A stretch of DNA of 64,000 nt, from NCBI GenBank assembly GCA_038380435.1, contig JAWZYU010000019.1, positions 28,979,801 through 29,043,800 on the forward strand, given 5' to 3'. Shown here one piece after another: positions 1-11,137 of the stretch. Each line of letters starts with the position of its first letter. Position 1 is the first letter of the stretch. The position numbers and the translations under genes were made by a program. The DNA comes from Ryuthela nishihirai. Its lineage: Eukaryota > Arthropoda > Arachnida > Araneae > Heptathelidae. The notes below the pieces were generated by a model that saw only the letters and a program-made list of their open reading frames with translations, had not been told where the DNA came from and did not search any database.

Positions 1-1396
1 AACTCCTCAAAATAAATAATCGAACTGAAATTAGTTTAAACTACTCTTTTCATGGAAAATAACAAGTTCTGACATTAAAAAAAATGTTTATTATCTGTAA
101 CAAATGGTTAAAATTATAACCTAATATAAATTTGAAGAACTCATATAGTCTCTGTTACATACGGGAAACTCATTTTTAAAGAGAATTAAGTTTTTCGTTT
201 ACCTACTTTTTCACTCATTAAAAGTTTTAATTCGAACTAATGGAAGATGGAGAAAATTCAAATAGTACTATTTTACAAATATTTATAAAACATAAAAAAG
301 TATTTGTCTTTTATTCCGTCATGTCAAAAAAGTTGCTTTTCTCATGCTCCTTTAAGAAAGGGGGCAGATTTTCGCTATCAGTGGAATATTTTTGACACTC
401 TAACATCAAAATTTTAAATTTTTACATTAAACGAATCCGTCGCAACATTCGTTAAAAGTTTCGCCGTTTGCCTATTTAGTGACCTATAACGATATAAATT
501 AAAACCACCTAAGGATTTTAAAATGTGAATTATAATATTTCATTAGTACCAATCCAAATTAAAAATGGTTTTCCAATTACCTCTTTGAACAAAACAGCTG
601 GGTTTCCCAGCCACTCTGGGTGTAAGAAGTCAACTCATTGTTATCAATGGGAATTTCATAACCCTCATATTCCAACAACAAAATTTCAGATTTCTGTCGT
701 AAATATATCGCTTGCAATATGTGTTTAAAATTTTGGAATTCTTGATTTTTTTTTACCGTTAGACGGCCCAATTATAGCATTTGTCAGATTTGGAAAGGGA
801 GATTCATGATATTTCATCAATACCAATCCAACCGAAAAATAATTTTCAATTTATCTTTTAAAAAAATCGATATTTACAAGTATAGTACAAAGTGAACACA
901 TTTTCTCGTTATTTTCCTGTTTCCTTTTTCTTAAACGAGATAAAAACACACCTTTAATGTTTTCTGTGTGGCGATCTCTAATAAGACAACAAACAACATT
1001 AAGAAACGGGGGATAAGTGAAACTAAAACGCTCGATTCTGAGAAAAAATACGAAAGTGCGAACTTCGCAGTGTCCTAATCTCTCACGGTTCACCTAGTTC
1101 CCGCCACTTGAAACCTGATAAGCGAATTGAAACTGCAGCATCGGAGAAGCTCATTTCATTAGGAATCTTAATCAGCTAATAGGTCTCATGAGCATACTCC
1201 AGAAACAAAGCATTTCATTACAGGTTATTATTAATCTGCAATACATTTCTAGTATCATAAATTTCTGGAGCATCCTCATTAATAAAGTCTCAGGTTATGT
1301 AAATAAACCTGCAACGACTTTCAGTCAATATCGCATTTCCATTCAACAGCTTCTTGAAGAGAGGAAATCGAGATTTTATCAAAAGTTAAACGCAAA
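1..1396. other. AT-rich non-coding stretch
   Basis: No recognisable gene, TE motif, tandem array or terminal repeat was found. Short open frames occur on both strands (for example a 64-codon minus frame at 577-771), but none shows a motif I know, and composition is uniformly AT-rich. It may be intergenic or intronic DNA. Confidence 0.5.
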
Positions 1397-1575
1397 TACA
1401 CTACAGGAAAAAAAATGCAACACTTGGAAGGATTAATGCCATTTTGTTCAAATGCAGGCAGATGTCAGCATACACTGAGATAATGCGTTTGATTACATTA
1501 TAAAAAAAAAAATGTGGAAAATTACCACTTTACCTACCCGGTACAGTGGTGTAATTAGTATGATGTTGAACTGCC

Positions 1576-2560
1576 CTACGCAGCAATGCATTCATGAACA
1601 CCTCGGAGAAGGCTATCATACAGCTCTATAATGTCCTCCTGAGGGATAAAACGCCAAATAGAGCGAAGTCACTGTTCCATTTCACCGACAGTGGTTGGCG
1701 CACCTCTTGGGTGTTGCTGGAGCTCTCGCTCCATCATGTCCCAGACGTGTTCAATAGGTGAAAGGTCCAGTGAGCTTGCTGGTCATGGTAGTACCTGAAT
1801 GTTTTGCTCGTGTAGATACTGCAGATTAATGCGGGCTGTGTGGGGATGGGCGTTATCTTGCTGGTAAAAGATTCAGTCCTGCTGAAAAAATGGGATAGCC
1901 ACTAGCTGCAAAATATCCGCAACATATCGATGGGCAGTTGGAGATCCCCTTATGATTAATTCTGACCGAGATGTCCAACTAATGGCACCCAACGCCAAGA
2001 CAGCGGTGCAGAGCTATGTGACGATGTCACACGCACTGGATGGAGCTCCTTTTCCCTGGATGACTGCGAACACATTGTCTACCGTCGTGCTGACCAAGAC
2101 AAAAACGAGATTCGTCATTAAAAACCACGGTACTCCACTCTTGTTCGTTCCAGTTCTGTCTGAGGCGACACCACTGAAGATGTGCTTGCATGTGGGCAGA
2201 TGTGAGGGGCAAACGCAGTGCTGGACGATAGACTCGCAATAAAAACTGCAAAAGCTTGTTGTTTATGGTCCGCCTGGTAGGTATTCGATGTGCTATCTGT
2301 TACCAGTCTCTTTGCAGTTGCGTTGTAGTCGCGAATCTGTCACGTAATGTCCTGCGTCGCAAATGGCGGTCCTGTCGCTCCGTGATCATACGCGTCTTCC
2401 TAATCCTTGTCGGCATGTGCTGGATCCTTCTTGAACCTACTGGTGCTATATGTGTACGATGGTGCTGGGATTGCGGCCACCAAGGTTGGCCTCATCTCTG
2501 TACGACAAATTAGCTTCTCTAAGACCGATGATTCTTCCACGCTCAAAGTTTGTTAACTGT
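1576..2560 (-). pseudogene. Tc1-type transposase relic (DD34E)
   Basis: The minus strand encodes the first catalytic aspartate block (VVFNDESRFCLG, about 2110-2150), then further downstream QQDNAHPHTARIN (about 1840-1870) and LSPIEHVWDMM (about 1750-1780). I count 34 residues between the second Asp and the Glu, so this is a DD34E transposase of the Tc1 type; it would cut and paste the element at TA sites. A TGA replaces the usual Trp before the PxxS motif, and the catalytic blocks lie in different frames. The C-terminus ends at a stop at 1576-1578. The N-terminal DNA-binding part is not recognisable and is rearranged around the 2667-2748 hairpin. Confidence 0.75.
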
Positions 2561-2666
2561 TGGAACGGCTGTCGACGTCTGTGTAAGGGCAGCTTTAGCG
2601 GTTTAGAACAATTTCCACAACGTTTTTTAACGAGGGAGCTTGCTTGCTTGCTTGCTTGACGTTACG

Positions 2667-2748
2667 GTTTTCTGAGACGTCCGTTGCCGGCTTTCTCATC
2701 TCTCCAATCAAAGAGATGAGAAAGCCGGCAACGGACGTCTCAGAAAAC
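2667..2748. repeat. Perfect 37-bp hairpin inside Tc1 element
   Basis: Arms 2667-2703 and 2712-2748 are exact reverse complements separated by 8 bases. A further complementary pair (GACGTTAC near 2658 and GTAACGTC near 2770) lies outside with a 22-base offset. This is an inverted duplication of transposon sequence, not a terminator. Confidence 0.9.
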
Positions 2749-3010
2749 TGTGTTTGATTGTTCCTCACCAGTAACGTCAGCTCGTGCCTATCCAATCGTT
2801 TCGATCATTCTACAAACCTAATCATTTTCATGCATTTCCATATACTACCGCCTCCCTAAATATCGTCACATTTACATAATTTCCTGCAAGTGCTGCATTT
2901 TTTAATTTCCTATAGGTATATCCAAAAATGGGTTGGTATCTATCATTATGAGTGAACGTTGAATAAGAAAAGGGATGTACTGAACAATTACAATGAAATG
3001 TCAGTATAAC

Positions 3011-3217
3011 GAAGGGGCCGGGGGTGAGGCTTTGAGATTTATCTCCTCAAAACCCCACTCTGCGCTCGGTGCGTAGGGGACACCTATGGACAGACTACCA
3101 TCTATTTCCTAACAGCTGCCCAGTGAGTCACCACCCCTAACCTTCTCAGAACCCTCAGGGGCCTTCTGACCTGGTTATTTGGCATATTGTATCCACAAAT
3201 GTGCCTCTCAGAGGTAA
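3011..3217 (+). mobile_element. SINE-1 copy, internally deleted
   Basis: Matches the SINE-1 body (GAGATTTATCTCC, then GTAGGGGACACC, then CTATTTCCTAACAGCTG and the 3' end GCCTCTCAGAGGTAAAA) in plus orientation. The tRNA head is missing and about 100 bp between the GGGGACACC and ACCATCT blocks are deleted. Diverged, so probably old. Confidence 0.75.
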
Positions 3218-3229
3218 AAAAATATTTTT

Positions 3230-4185
3230 GTTATACTGATATTTCGTAACGGTGAAATTCAATAAAAAAATACTATTACAGTTATACAGTAAAAAATAAT
3301 TAGTATTTAACTCTTAAAAATGTCGGCAATCTTTTAAATTGTGAACGGTTTTCTCTACTTTTTTTTCTGATTATTTCATCTACTTACGGATAAGGCTATC
3401 GTATGAAATATACGCGATTTTAGCAGTAGGTCGAAAATTTTATGTTCGAACTGCACCTATGTTATTATTACCCTCTTATTTTCCTACAAATGGTAATAGC
3501 AAGAACAGTTTATTATTTTATCTGTGGTCCCTTCGCATTAGAAATCAACTTTAAATTGATAGCGTAACTGGGCACTGCACATGAAACCCAAAACGTATAT
3601 GCAGTTCGAAGACGAAATTTTCGACTTGTTGCCAAGTCCAGTATTTGATAAGATACCCCCACATACTGTAAGAAGATGGAATGATCGGAAAAGAGCGAGA
3701 GAAAACCGTTTTCAAGAATCCCTATTTGGTTTATAATTTAGAATTAAACGAATTATATTATGAATTTTTGTATTCCGCCAGACGAAATCCACTGTACTTT
3801 TTGTTTAAATCATCCTATCTCTTTCATCTTCGAACATGAAGCACACTTTTATATGAAGATCAGTGCACCAGATATCAAGATGATCAAGATAACAATTTGA
3901 GAGTTATTGCGAATATTATAAAAGAAATTAAATAATTGAAGACAAAAATCCTAATAGCAATGGCATCAATCGATTTCCCAGTGTTTCCCGCAGGAATAGC
4001 ATGGTAAATATTTTAGTTCTACAAGATCCCATTTTGGAATTTCGACTTGAAACTGGTCACTGGAAATTCGTCGATAACCAAAAACACTTTTTCAAGTTTT
4101 CAAGCGCCTGCCAGGATTTTCCGATGGGTTATGGATGAAACAGACACATAGAAAGACAGACATCTTTTATTTTTATAGATGGGCA
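3230..4185. other. AT-rich non-coding stretch
   Basis: No coding or repeat signal that I can support. Confidence 0.45.
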
Positions 4186-4189
4186 TAAA

Positions 4190-4397
4190 TAAATAAAAAA
4201 ATAAATATCCCCTCAAGCAGCTGCTTGCCACAGAGGTCTGACAGGAGCCTGTCAGTTTATATGCCAGAGTAGAAGGTCTGAGAGGATGGCAGGACCTCAG
4301 CAGATAAACAACACGAACATCCATGCCTTACCCGGGGCTGGAACCCAGGTCCCGTAGATCAGTAGCCAAGCGTGCTAACCACTCGGCCACGGGACGG
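4190..4397 (-). mobile_element. SINE-2 copy, full length
   Basis: On the minus strand it begins with a tRNA-like head: box A TGGCCGAGTGGTTAGC and box B GGTTCCAGCCC, as in type-II (Ser/Leu-like) tRNAs. The body follows (TCTGCTGAGGTCCTGCC, GCATATAAACTGACAGGC, AAGCAGCTGCTTGAGGGG) and ends in an A/T-rich tail (4185-4206 on the plus strand). These boxes are internal RNA polymerase III promoters. Three further copies lie at 21.7, 33.6 and 37.5 kb. Confidence 0.8.
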
Positions 4398-4589
4398 CCG
4401 CTATGGGCATAAGTGTTACGTTAATAATGCATTGTTATTAGGTTATTGAGGAATAATGATAGCGTTAATGATTTATTTATTTTCTTTACTTTTCTTTCAC
4501 TGCTATCCAGGCGCAGTGTATCAAAGTATCATTGCCTCTATTCCCTACCCCACCCCCGAAAGTAAGTGAAATGGAATTTTAATAATGAA

Positions 4590-4664
4590 TGAAATTTTAG
4601 TAGTAGGATATGGTAGTCAAAAGTGTAAAACCTTTGACTACCATATCCTACCACTAAAATTTCA
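4590..4664. repeat. 32-bp inverted duplication at LINE 5' boundary
   Basis: Arms 4590-4621 and 4633-4664 are reverse complements with one mismatch, separated by 11 bases. The right arm runs directly into recognisable LINE endonuclease sequence, so the left arm is an inverted copy of the first bases of the retained element. Confidence 0.9.
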
Positions 4665-7600
4665 ATTTTGTAGCTTTAACACATCCTTTAAAACAATTGT
4701 TGCAGTTGGTCTACTTATACATTGCACCATAGCACACAGCTTAATCAAGTTACCTGAAAACGATCAAAGATTAGAAAGCATAGCCGTCCGTATCAAACCA
4801 CTCGAACTTTCACTCATTAACTTCTATAACCCAGAAGAGGACATTCCTGAGATTACAATTGAAGAAATTATAAATGCTTGTCCCCCTCCTTGGATCATTT
4901 GCAGAGATTTTAACGCCCACAGCATCAATTGGGGAAATTTCTTTACTGACCATTGAGGGAGAGTTATTGAGAATATCATTGACAGATTGGATTTGACTTT
5001 ACTTAACAAGGAACAACACACGTTTTATAGACACAACTTTAATTCGTCAGCTATCGATCTGACCCTTGCTTCACTTGAGCTGAAATATATTTTAAATTGG
5101 TCGACTTCAGCGGATCTACTCACAAGCGACCATGCACCCATCGTTATTGCCGTCATTGGGAAAAAAAGCTTCGAACAAAGGAAAACTAGTTCAATGGCAA
5201 GCCTTCGCTCAAAATTTAAACAACACTTTGAGCACAGAAACTGAAATAAATTATCAATCGTTACTGAAATTCCAAAACCAAGTTACGAACTGTCATGCAG
5301 CTAACTCTATTAAAATTAACAAACTCAACTATACAAATTATTTAGCATTATACATTAGAACGATGATCGTTACCGCATAAGAGCAGAAAGAAAGGCCAGA
5401 AGAACTAGAAGGGAAGAAGACATAAGAGCCCACAAAAGACTGACTGCAGTTACAAAAAAGAAAATAACATACGCCAGAAGGATGGAGTGGCAAAAAATAT
5501 GTAACGAAATAAATATATATACCCCCACGTCCACAACATGAAAATTAATTAAAAAAATTGGAAAGCCAGTAACACCAGAAACTCTATGGAAAAATATACT
5601 CGTGAAGCAAACTATGTTTGCTCAATAATTGCTCAATATTTCCAAAAACTAGGAGAAAACCCCACCACTGCAGCATTTCTAGAAAACCAAGAAAGGATTA
5701 AAAAGGGGGGGTGGGCAAAAAATAGCAAACAAGAAAACATTACTGATGAAGACAGAATAAACGACAAATTTAAAATAGAAGAATTAATAAAAGCCTTACG
5801 CTCCTCTAAAACTATTCAGCAGCAGGTCCAGATCAAATTAACAAACAAAATGCTAAACAATCAGTCAGATACCTAACATCATAAACTACTACTGGACCAC
5901 AGAAAAACTGTCGCAGCAATAGTGTGAAGCATTTATCGTACCCATTCCCAAGCCGAACAAAGATCAGAACACCTTTGAAGGATATCCACCCATCACGCTC
6001 TCTGCGACCATGCTAAAAATAATAGAAAAAAAAGATAAAACTTAGAATAGACTGGATGCTAAACAAGAAAAATATACTTTACGACAATCAAACAAACTTC
6101 AGGAAAAAACGCAGTACAGCTTATAGCGAATTAGACATAACTACAGAAGCGCAAACCAGCATTGCACTTGACCATTCTCTTATCATCACCTTCCTCGACC
6201 TAAAGAGTGCCTTTGACTCTGTCTAGCTAAAGAGTGCCTTTGACTCTATCTGGCTAAAGAGTACCTTTGACCTTGAAATGATCTACAAGCCAAAACAAAT
6301 TGGAATAAAAAAAAAACCTACGTTTAGCATTCCTCACTAATGCAATAACCCGAAGAAAAATTTTCATTAAACTGGCAAACACCGTATCTGATCCTTTCAT
6401 TGCCACTCATGGATTGCCGCAGGACTCTGTTACCTCACCTTTATTATTCAACACATATCTGAATGATTTTTTTTTTAAATCAATATCCCCTAGAGCGCAT
6501 TATACGCAATTTGTAGACGACGTCTGTAATGGACATCCGGACAATGTTTTCACACCATTAATAAACGATTACAATAACCCTGAACAAGATTATATGGCGA
6601 GAAATTGAGTTTAATACTTGAACCTAACAAATCAGTAGATACCAATTTACAAAAAAGAAAGGCCAGAAATATATTAAAATAGAGGAGAAAAGAATAAAGC
6701 AAGTCACTACCCATAAATATCTAGGTGTAGTTTTAGATGAGAAGTTCAATGGAGCTGAATACATCACTTATTTGCAAAATAAAAGCACCAGTATTAACAA
6801 CCTGCTGAGAATGGTGCATGAACCTAAATGGGGGCCCTCGCAGGACCAAATAATCATCCTGTAAAAAGTCTACTTAGATCACGCCTGGATTATGGATGCA
6901 TCATCATTGATAATGCTACCTCAGCCCAACAGAATATAATGGAAAAAAATCAAAACAGAGCCATTAGGATATGCACTTCACAACTCACCACAGTTCCTAT
7001 TCCCACATTACTATCTACAGCAAGTATTGACCACCCACCATTAGAAGAAAATATTTACTATTTCGGTATTATATAAGACTTGCTACAAAACATGCTACAC
7101 ATGACCATATTGGCAAAATCGGGAAAATTTTCAAAAGAGTTAAAGTCATAGCTAAAATCAAAAACCACTCATTATATCCAGAAGTCTCAACACTTTATAA
7201 CAATAAAAATGCAACAGATTTTCTACCAGCCACATGGACGTGGGAATTTCCTACCATTAATCTAAGGGAAGAAATAATGATAAAAAACGAAGCGCTGGAG
7301 CAGAAATTAACAAACACATTATGAACTAAATTATCCAAAAGAGAAGAAACACTGACTTCTGCATTTTCACAGATGGCTCTGCATTACAACACCACTGCTG
7401 GTGCTTACTTCTGTCCACTCTCAACCTGAAAGCGGGCTTCAAACTAAAAAATAACCTTAATATAATGGATACAGAAATTACAGCCATCATTGAAGCTCTG
7501 AAGTTCTGCAAAAATCTTAAAAGATAAAAATATCTCCATATTTACTGACAGCAAATCAGCACTGACTGCACTAACAAAATATGCCTACGAAACATATGAA

Positions 7601-8260
7601 GAAATTTTAGCTACGAAGCTTTTAGAACAAATCAATACCTATATGAAAAATAACCACAATAAAATCACGCTAAATTGGACACCCAGTCACTGTGTTATAA
7701 CAGAAAATGAAGTGGTCGATTAATTAGCTGAAAAGTCCCTTGATAGCAATGTAATCAACACTGAGTACCGTAATGACAACACTGAGCTAAAAAGAAAAAA
7801 ACGAAAGAATTTTAAGCATACTTTTCACAACAAACACTACATAGAGAAAAACAGAGCCAGAGTATGCAGTAATCCCATAAAAAGAGACTTAGAATTAAAG
7901 AAAATTAAAAAGAAAGAGCAAACAAAAATAACTAGAATGGCAGCAGATCACACTCTTCTAAAAAAATAAAAACTATCTTTATATTTAAAAAAAAAGCAGA
8001 CTCTCCTAACTGCGCTTTGGGTGAAGAAATCAAAAACACAGAACACATAATCATGAAATGTCAAAGATATATAGCAAAAAGAAATATTTTGCAAGAAAAG
8101 TTCAAAAAATTAATTGGCAAAGAATTCACCCCACAAAATATTCTGGACTACCCCTCCAACTCACTGAGAGTGCCTACCTGGTCTTTGCTTTTTGCTTTTA
8201 TTAACAAGATAAGAAAGTATCAAGATATCTAAAAGAATAGTCAATACTTTTACATTGTTT
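4633..8260 (+). mobile_element. LINE relic with endonuclease, RT and RNase H (Jockey/I-like)
   Basis: A 5'-truncated, heavily frameshifted non-LTR retrotransposon. In order: APE-type endonuclease pieces (CRDFNAHSINWG at about 4897-4935; AIDLTLASLEL and TSDHAPI at about 5050-5145); reverse transcriptase (FLDLKSAFDSV at about 6190-6225, GLPQDSVTSPLLFNTYLND at about 6413-6465, catalytic FVDD at about 6510); then RNase H (IFTDGSA at about 7367, MDTEITAIIEAL at about 7465-7500, IFTDSKSAL at about 7540-7565, LNWTPSHC...NEVVD at about 7672-7725). The RNase H catalytic D-E-D-D residues can all be seen, though in different frames. Domain order fits Jockey/I-group elements that keep RNase H. Many stops; not functional. 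The 3' end is not clearly defined and may run to about 8440. Confidence 0.85.
6200..6274 (+). repeat. 27-bp triplication of RT motif A in LINE relic
   Basis: A 27-bp unit (CTAAAGAGTGCCTTTGACTC...) occurs three times head to tail at 6200-6226, 6227-6253 and 6254-6274. It encodes the catalytic LKSAFDS motif of reverse transcriptase, so the pseudogene carries three copies of its active-site motif in frame with each other. Confidence 0.9.
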
Positions 8261-8299
8261 TGTTCCCTCTGGCCGATAGCTCAAATCACGTTTTGAAAA

Positions 8300-8940
8300 A
8301 AAAAGTCAAATCTTGCCCACAAGACCAAGAACGTCTTCTAACCCTCAGCCTGGAAGATCAAGCTCCCCTTCGAGCACCCCTTGAAGACAAAGGAGTTTAA
8401 CCGAAGACACTTTCACAAGCCTCACTGCCTGACCCTACCCCTTCCTTTTTGCAAACAATTTCTAAAACAATTCTTGCAAACAATTCTATCTTTTCTCTGT
8501 TTCAATCTGACATGGGAATAGGGGGTTGCTACAAACCCACTTTCCTGGAGTTAATTAGATAATTAAAAAAATATAAAAAGGTCGCTTAAAATATTGTCAT
8601 TTTCACATTTTAACAGTAGAAATTAAAACGATTGGAGGATTCAGAAAATGAGAATCCTTAATATTTTTCTAAAATACTTATTTTTAATCACCTATTTAGC
8701 CAAGTGAGTTAATTATTTGGGACTCACATCCTTATGCTACGCTTAAGCCCCTGTCAAAAGTTTAAAGTTTTTTGTTTATTTTGTGTAGAGTTATGGAGAT
8801 TACAGACCGATCTTTTATCCAGATTTCCGCTCTTATATCATATCAGATTTTCTCTCTTATACCACCTATATAAATCTTATATCATACCAGCTCTCCCCTC
8901 TTATTCCATCCATATATACTTATATCATACAGTTTTCTCT
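8300..8940. other. Non-coding stretch, possible LINE 3' UTR
   Basis: The first 150 bases may be the 3' untranslated part of the preceding LINE. The rest is AT-rich with loose pyrimidine-rich, ATATCA-containing repeats around 8820-8940; nothing else is supported. Confidence 0.4.
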
Positions 8941-8943
8941 GTT

Positions 8944-9036
8944 ATCATCATCCTCAAGCAGCCTTGGGTAAGGAAGTCCAACCATACCGTGCAATTTGGT
9001 TCTCCAAGCATATCTGTCCTGAGCTACATCTGTCGT
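8944..9036 (-). mobile_element. RTE-like LINE, 3' tail fragment
   Basis: This segment (ATCATCATCCTCAAGCAGCC, then GTGCAATTTGGTTCTCCAAG and TCTGTCCTGAGCTACATCT) closely matches the 3' end of the RTE-like element at 48581-48690, in the same minus orientation. It is a severely 5'-truncated copy ending in the family's CAT-type 3' tail. Confidence 0.75.
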
Positions 9037-9040
9037 GTAA

Positions 9041-10391
9041 TCAACGCTTCTGAGGCTCTAGAACAGAAGACATGTAATCGTAGTCTTGAAATCTAGGCAT
9101 ACGTGGATATAAGGATGCTAACATGGAAGAGTTCCACGGATCAATGAGTTGAGTTTTAAATGTGCGTTCAATGAAATGACGAAAATCTTCTGATCCTGGA
9201 ATGAAACTTTCAAGAAAAGATCCATAACAATATGCTCGTTTAGCAATGAACTCAGCCAATTCGTTTAAAATAATTTCTTGATGGCCCGGTGTCCACACAA
9301 GTGTGATAGATGCTCTTGAAAATGGAGAACTTGATGTAGATGTAAAATGGCAGAATGGCTGTTAATATCGGTATTTTGTGCGCCATAAATAGTCGAAAGA
9401 CTATCAATAAAAATAACATAATTTCTGTCTTCCTTGATTATTTCTCCACAGCTAAAACAATTGATGTTTCAGGTGGAAGTTGATAGGATGCTAAATAAGA
9501 ATTATCTGGACAAATGATTTCAATTCCCACATGAGTAGATGTTTTAGAAGCATCAGTTCTGATATAGGTTGCCGTTGACCAATATTGTTTAATTTCCTCT
9601 CGGAATAACTGGAGTTTCATATTCGAAGGAATAGAGTTAGTATGTTGGAAGCTCAAGCCGTGTGTAATAATAACATATGATGTTGAAATCCATGGAGGTT
9701 GCAATGGAACAGTTGTTGATCTTGGAAGGTTTTTAACGTTAATTTCTCTTATTGAATCTTGGACAGCCAAAGGAAATGGTAGATTGTTCATTATCCAGTA
9801 ATAGAAATGTAAATAATCTGGTTGTGTCACAATTTATTTATAGGTAGAGTTGCATGGGGAGGCAGGTTCTTGAACACCTCATAAATAGTAGTTTAACATA
9901 TTTTGGGATCGGAATAGAATCCGTTTTAGCATATAAAAGTGATAGAAGGGTCGGTCGTGAAAGGCATGTGCCCCCCCCCCCCCCCGAAGAGCAGAATTAT
10001 AAACCGATAAAGTTTTATTCCACATCGTTCCAGGAGTTGTCGATAGTTATGGTGATAACGGTGCACCATAAACCAATGAAGCTCGGAGAGTGGAGTTCAC
10101 AAGAAGTAGAAGAGCATGACGGGAAAGACCTCGTCTTGGAGAAGATAGTCCTAGGATGGTATTCAGTAGTTTATCACATCTGATTAAGAGGTTGCGAAAA
10201 TGTTCTTTTCAAGTCCCATTTTTCTGAAAGGTAATACCTAAGATTTTCAAACATGGTGTCCGTGGAATTGGTTCTGGACCAATTTGCAGTGGAAGAGATA
10301 CATTATATCTATGTCTTGTGGATATGAGTGCTTGACATTTTGGAGCAGAAAGGTAGAAACCCCAATTCTTAGTCCAGTTCTTAGTCCCCAA
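9041..10391 (-). mobile_element. LINE relic, RT C-terminus plus RNase H (Jockey/I-like)
   Basis: Minus-strand remnant of a second RNase H-bearing LINE. Near 10300 it reads WGFYLSAPKCQALI (the usual KCxxI motif after the RT fingers/palm), then at 9540-9590 YIRTDASKTSTHVGIEI (first RNase H Asp), VIFIDSLSTIY at about 9390-9420 (third catalytic position), and VWTPGHQEIILNELAEF at 9250-9300 (C-terminal block). Frameshifts separate the blocks and the upstream RT catalytic core is missing. It abuts the RTE 3' fragment at 8944-9036. A run of 15 C interrupts it at 9971-9985. Confidence 0.75.
9971..9985. repeat. Homopolymer run of 15 C
   Basis: Fifteen consecutive C in otherwise AT-rich DNA, inside the minus-strand LINE relic. 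Its length is likely to be polymorphic or uncertain in sequencing. Confidence 0.9.
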
Positions 10392-10707
10392 TTCTTAGTC
10401 TTCTGCTTCCGCCATGTGCAGCAGAAATGCGACGTAAGGTATTAAGTAAAATCGATTTGATTTCATCAACTAAAAATAAAACTTTAATATTCTTACTAAA
10501 TTGTAGGATAACACAAAAATTAAAATTCACTTAATGCAGAAAATATCGGAATTTGAAGTTTAACAACGAGGAATTACAGAATAACGAAAAATTTAGAGAA
10601 CTCCGCGGAGCATCAGAAACAGGCGACCGCACATGTGCATGCTAATTTGCATTTCCTACACCTCTGAGAGCTCCACTCTTCAAACTTATCTTATGTTTTT
10701 ATTACAA

Positions 10708-10987
10708 CAGTGGTTCTCAAACTTTTATGCTTCATGTACCCCTTGGAAATGTGTATGTAACTGACGTACCCCTTGTATAGATAGATAAAACTATAGTTAT
10801 AGTATAACAATGGAATAAAATAAAACATATGTATAAATACACATTATATTTTATATTCATAAATTACATATATCGATAAACACAAAAAATGACATTTTTG
10901 CACAGCAATGTTGCTCACTTAGCGACTTTTGAGCTCTCCCGTAGTACCCCAAAAATTTTACCACGGACCCCACGTTGAGAACCCTTG
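10708..10987. mobile_element. hAT-type MITE with 8-bp TSD
   Basis: The ends are CAGTGGTTCTCAAACTTTT at the left and, read from the right, CAAGGGTTCTCAACGTGG; both are typical hAT termini. They are flanked by TATTACAA (10700-10707) and TATTATAA (10988-10995), an 8-bp target duplication with one mismatch. At 280 bp with no coding capacity it is a non-autonomous element needing a hAT transposase in trans. Confidence 0.8.
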
Positions 10988-11137
10988 TATTATAATATAC
11001 AATATTAATAAATAATAAATTATTTAATCTTTAAACTGGTAGATATCTGTTGATCGAAAGCAATAGGGAATAAAATGCAAATCACGTTTACTTAAGTATA
11101 ACATAAACTGGAATAAATATGCTTATTTTTACATATA

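Larger units (their letters stand above)
1399..2918 (-). mobile_element. Tc1-like DNA transposon, defective
   Basis: Imperfect terminal inverted repeats of about 33 bp sit at 1399-1431 and about 2884-2918, both reading inward with a shared AGGAAA...ATGCA.CACTTG core, next to TA dinucleotides at 1397-1398 and 2919-2920. TA duplication is the Tc1/mariner hallmark. The minus strand carries transposase remnants (separate entry). At about 1.5 kb the length suits the superfamily. The 5' part holds a perfect 37-bp hairpin (2667-2748) and a short TTGC microsatellite (about 2638-2658). Stops and frameshifts make it inactive. Confidence 0.75.

Noticed and set aside
1188..1436. 82-codon plus frame
   Set aside because: Runs into the Tc1 terminal repeat, with no known motif and AT-driven composition.
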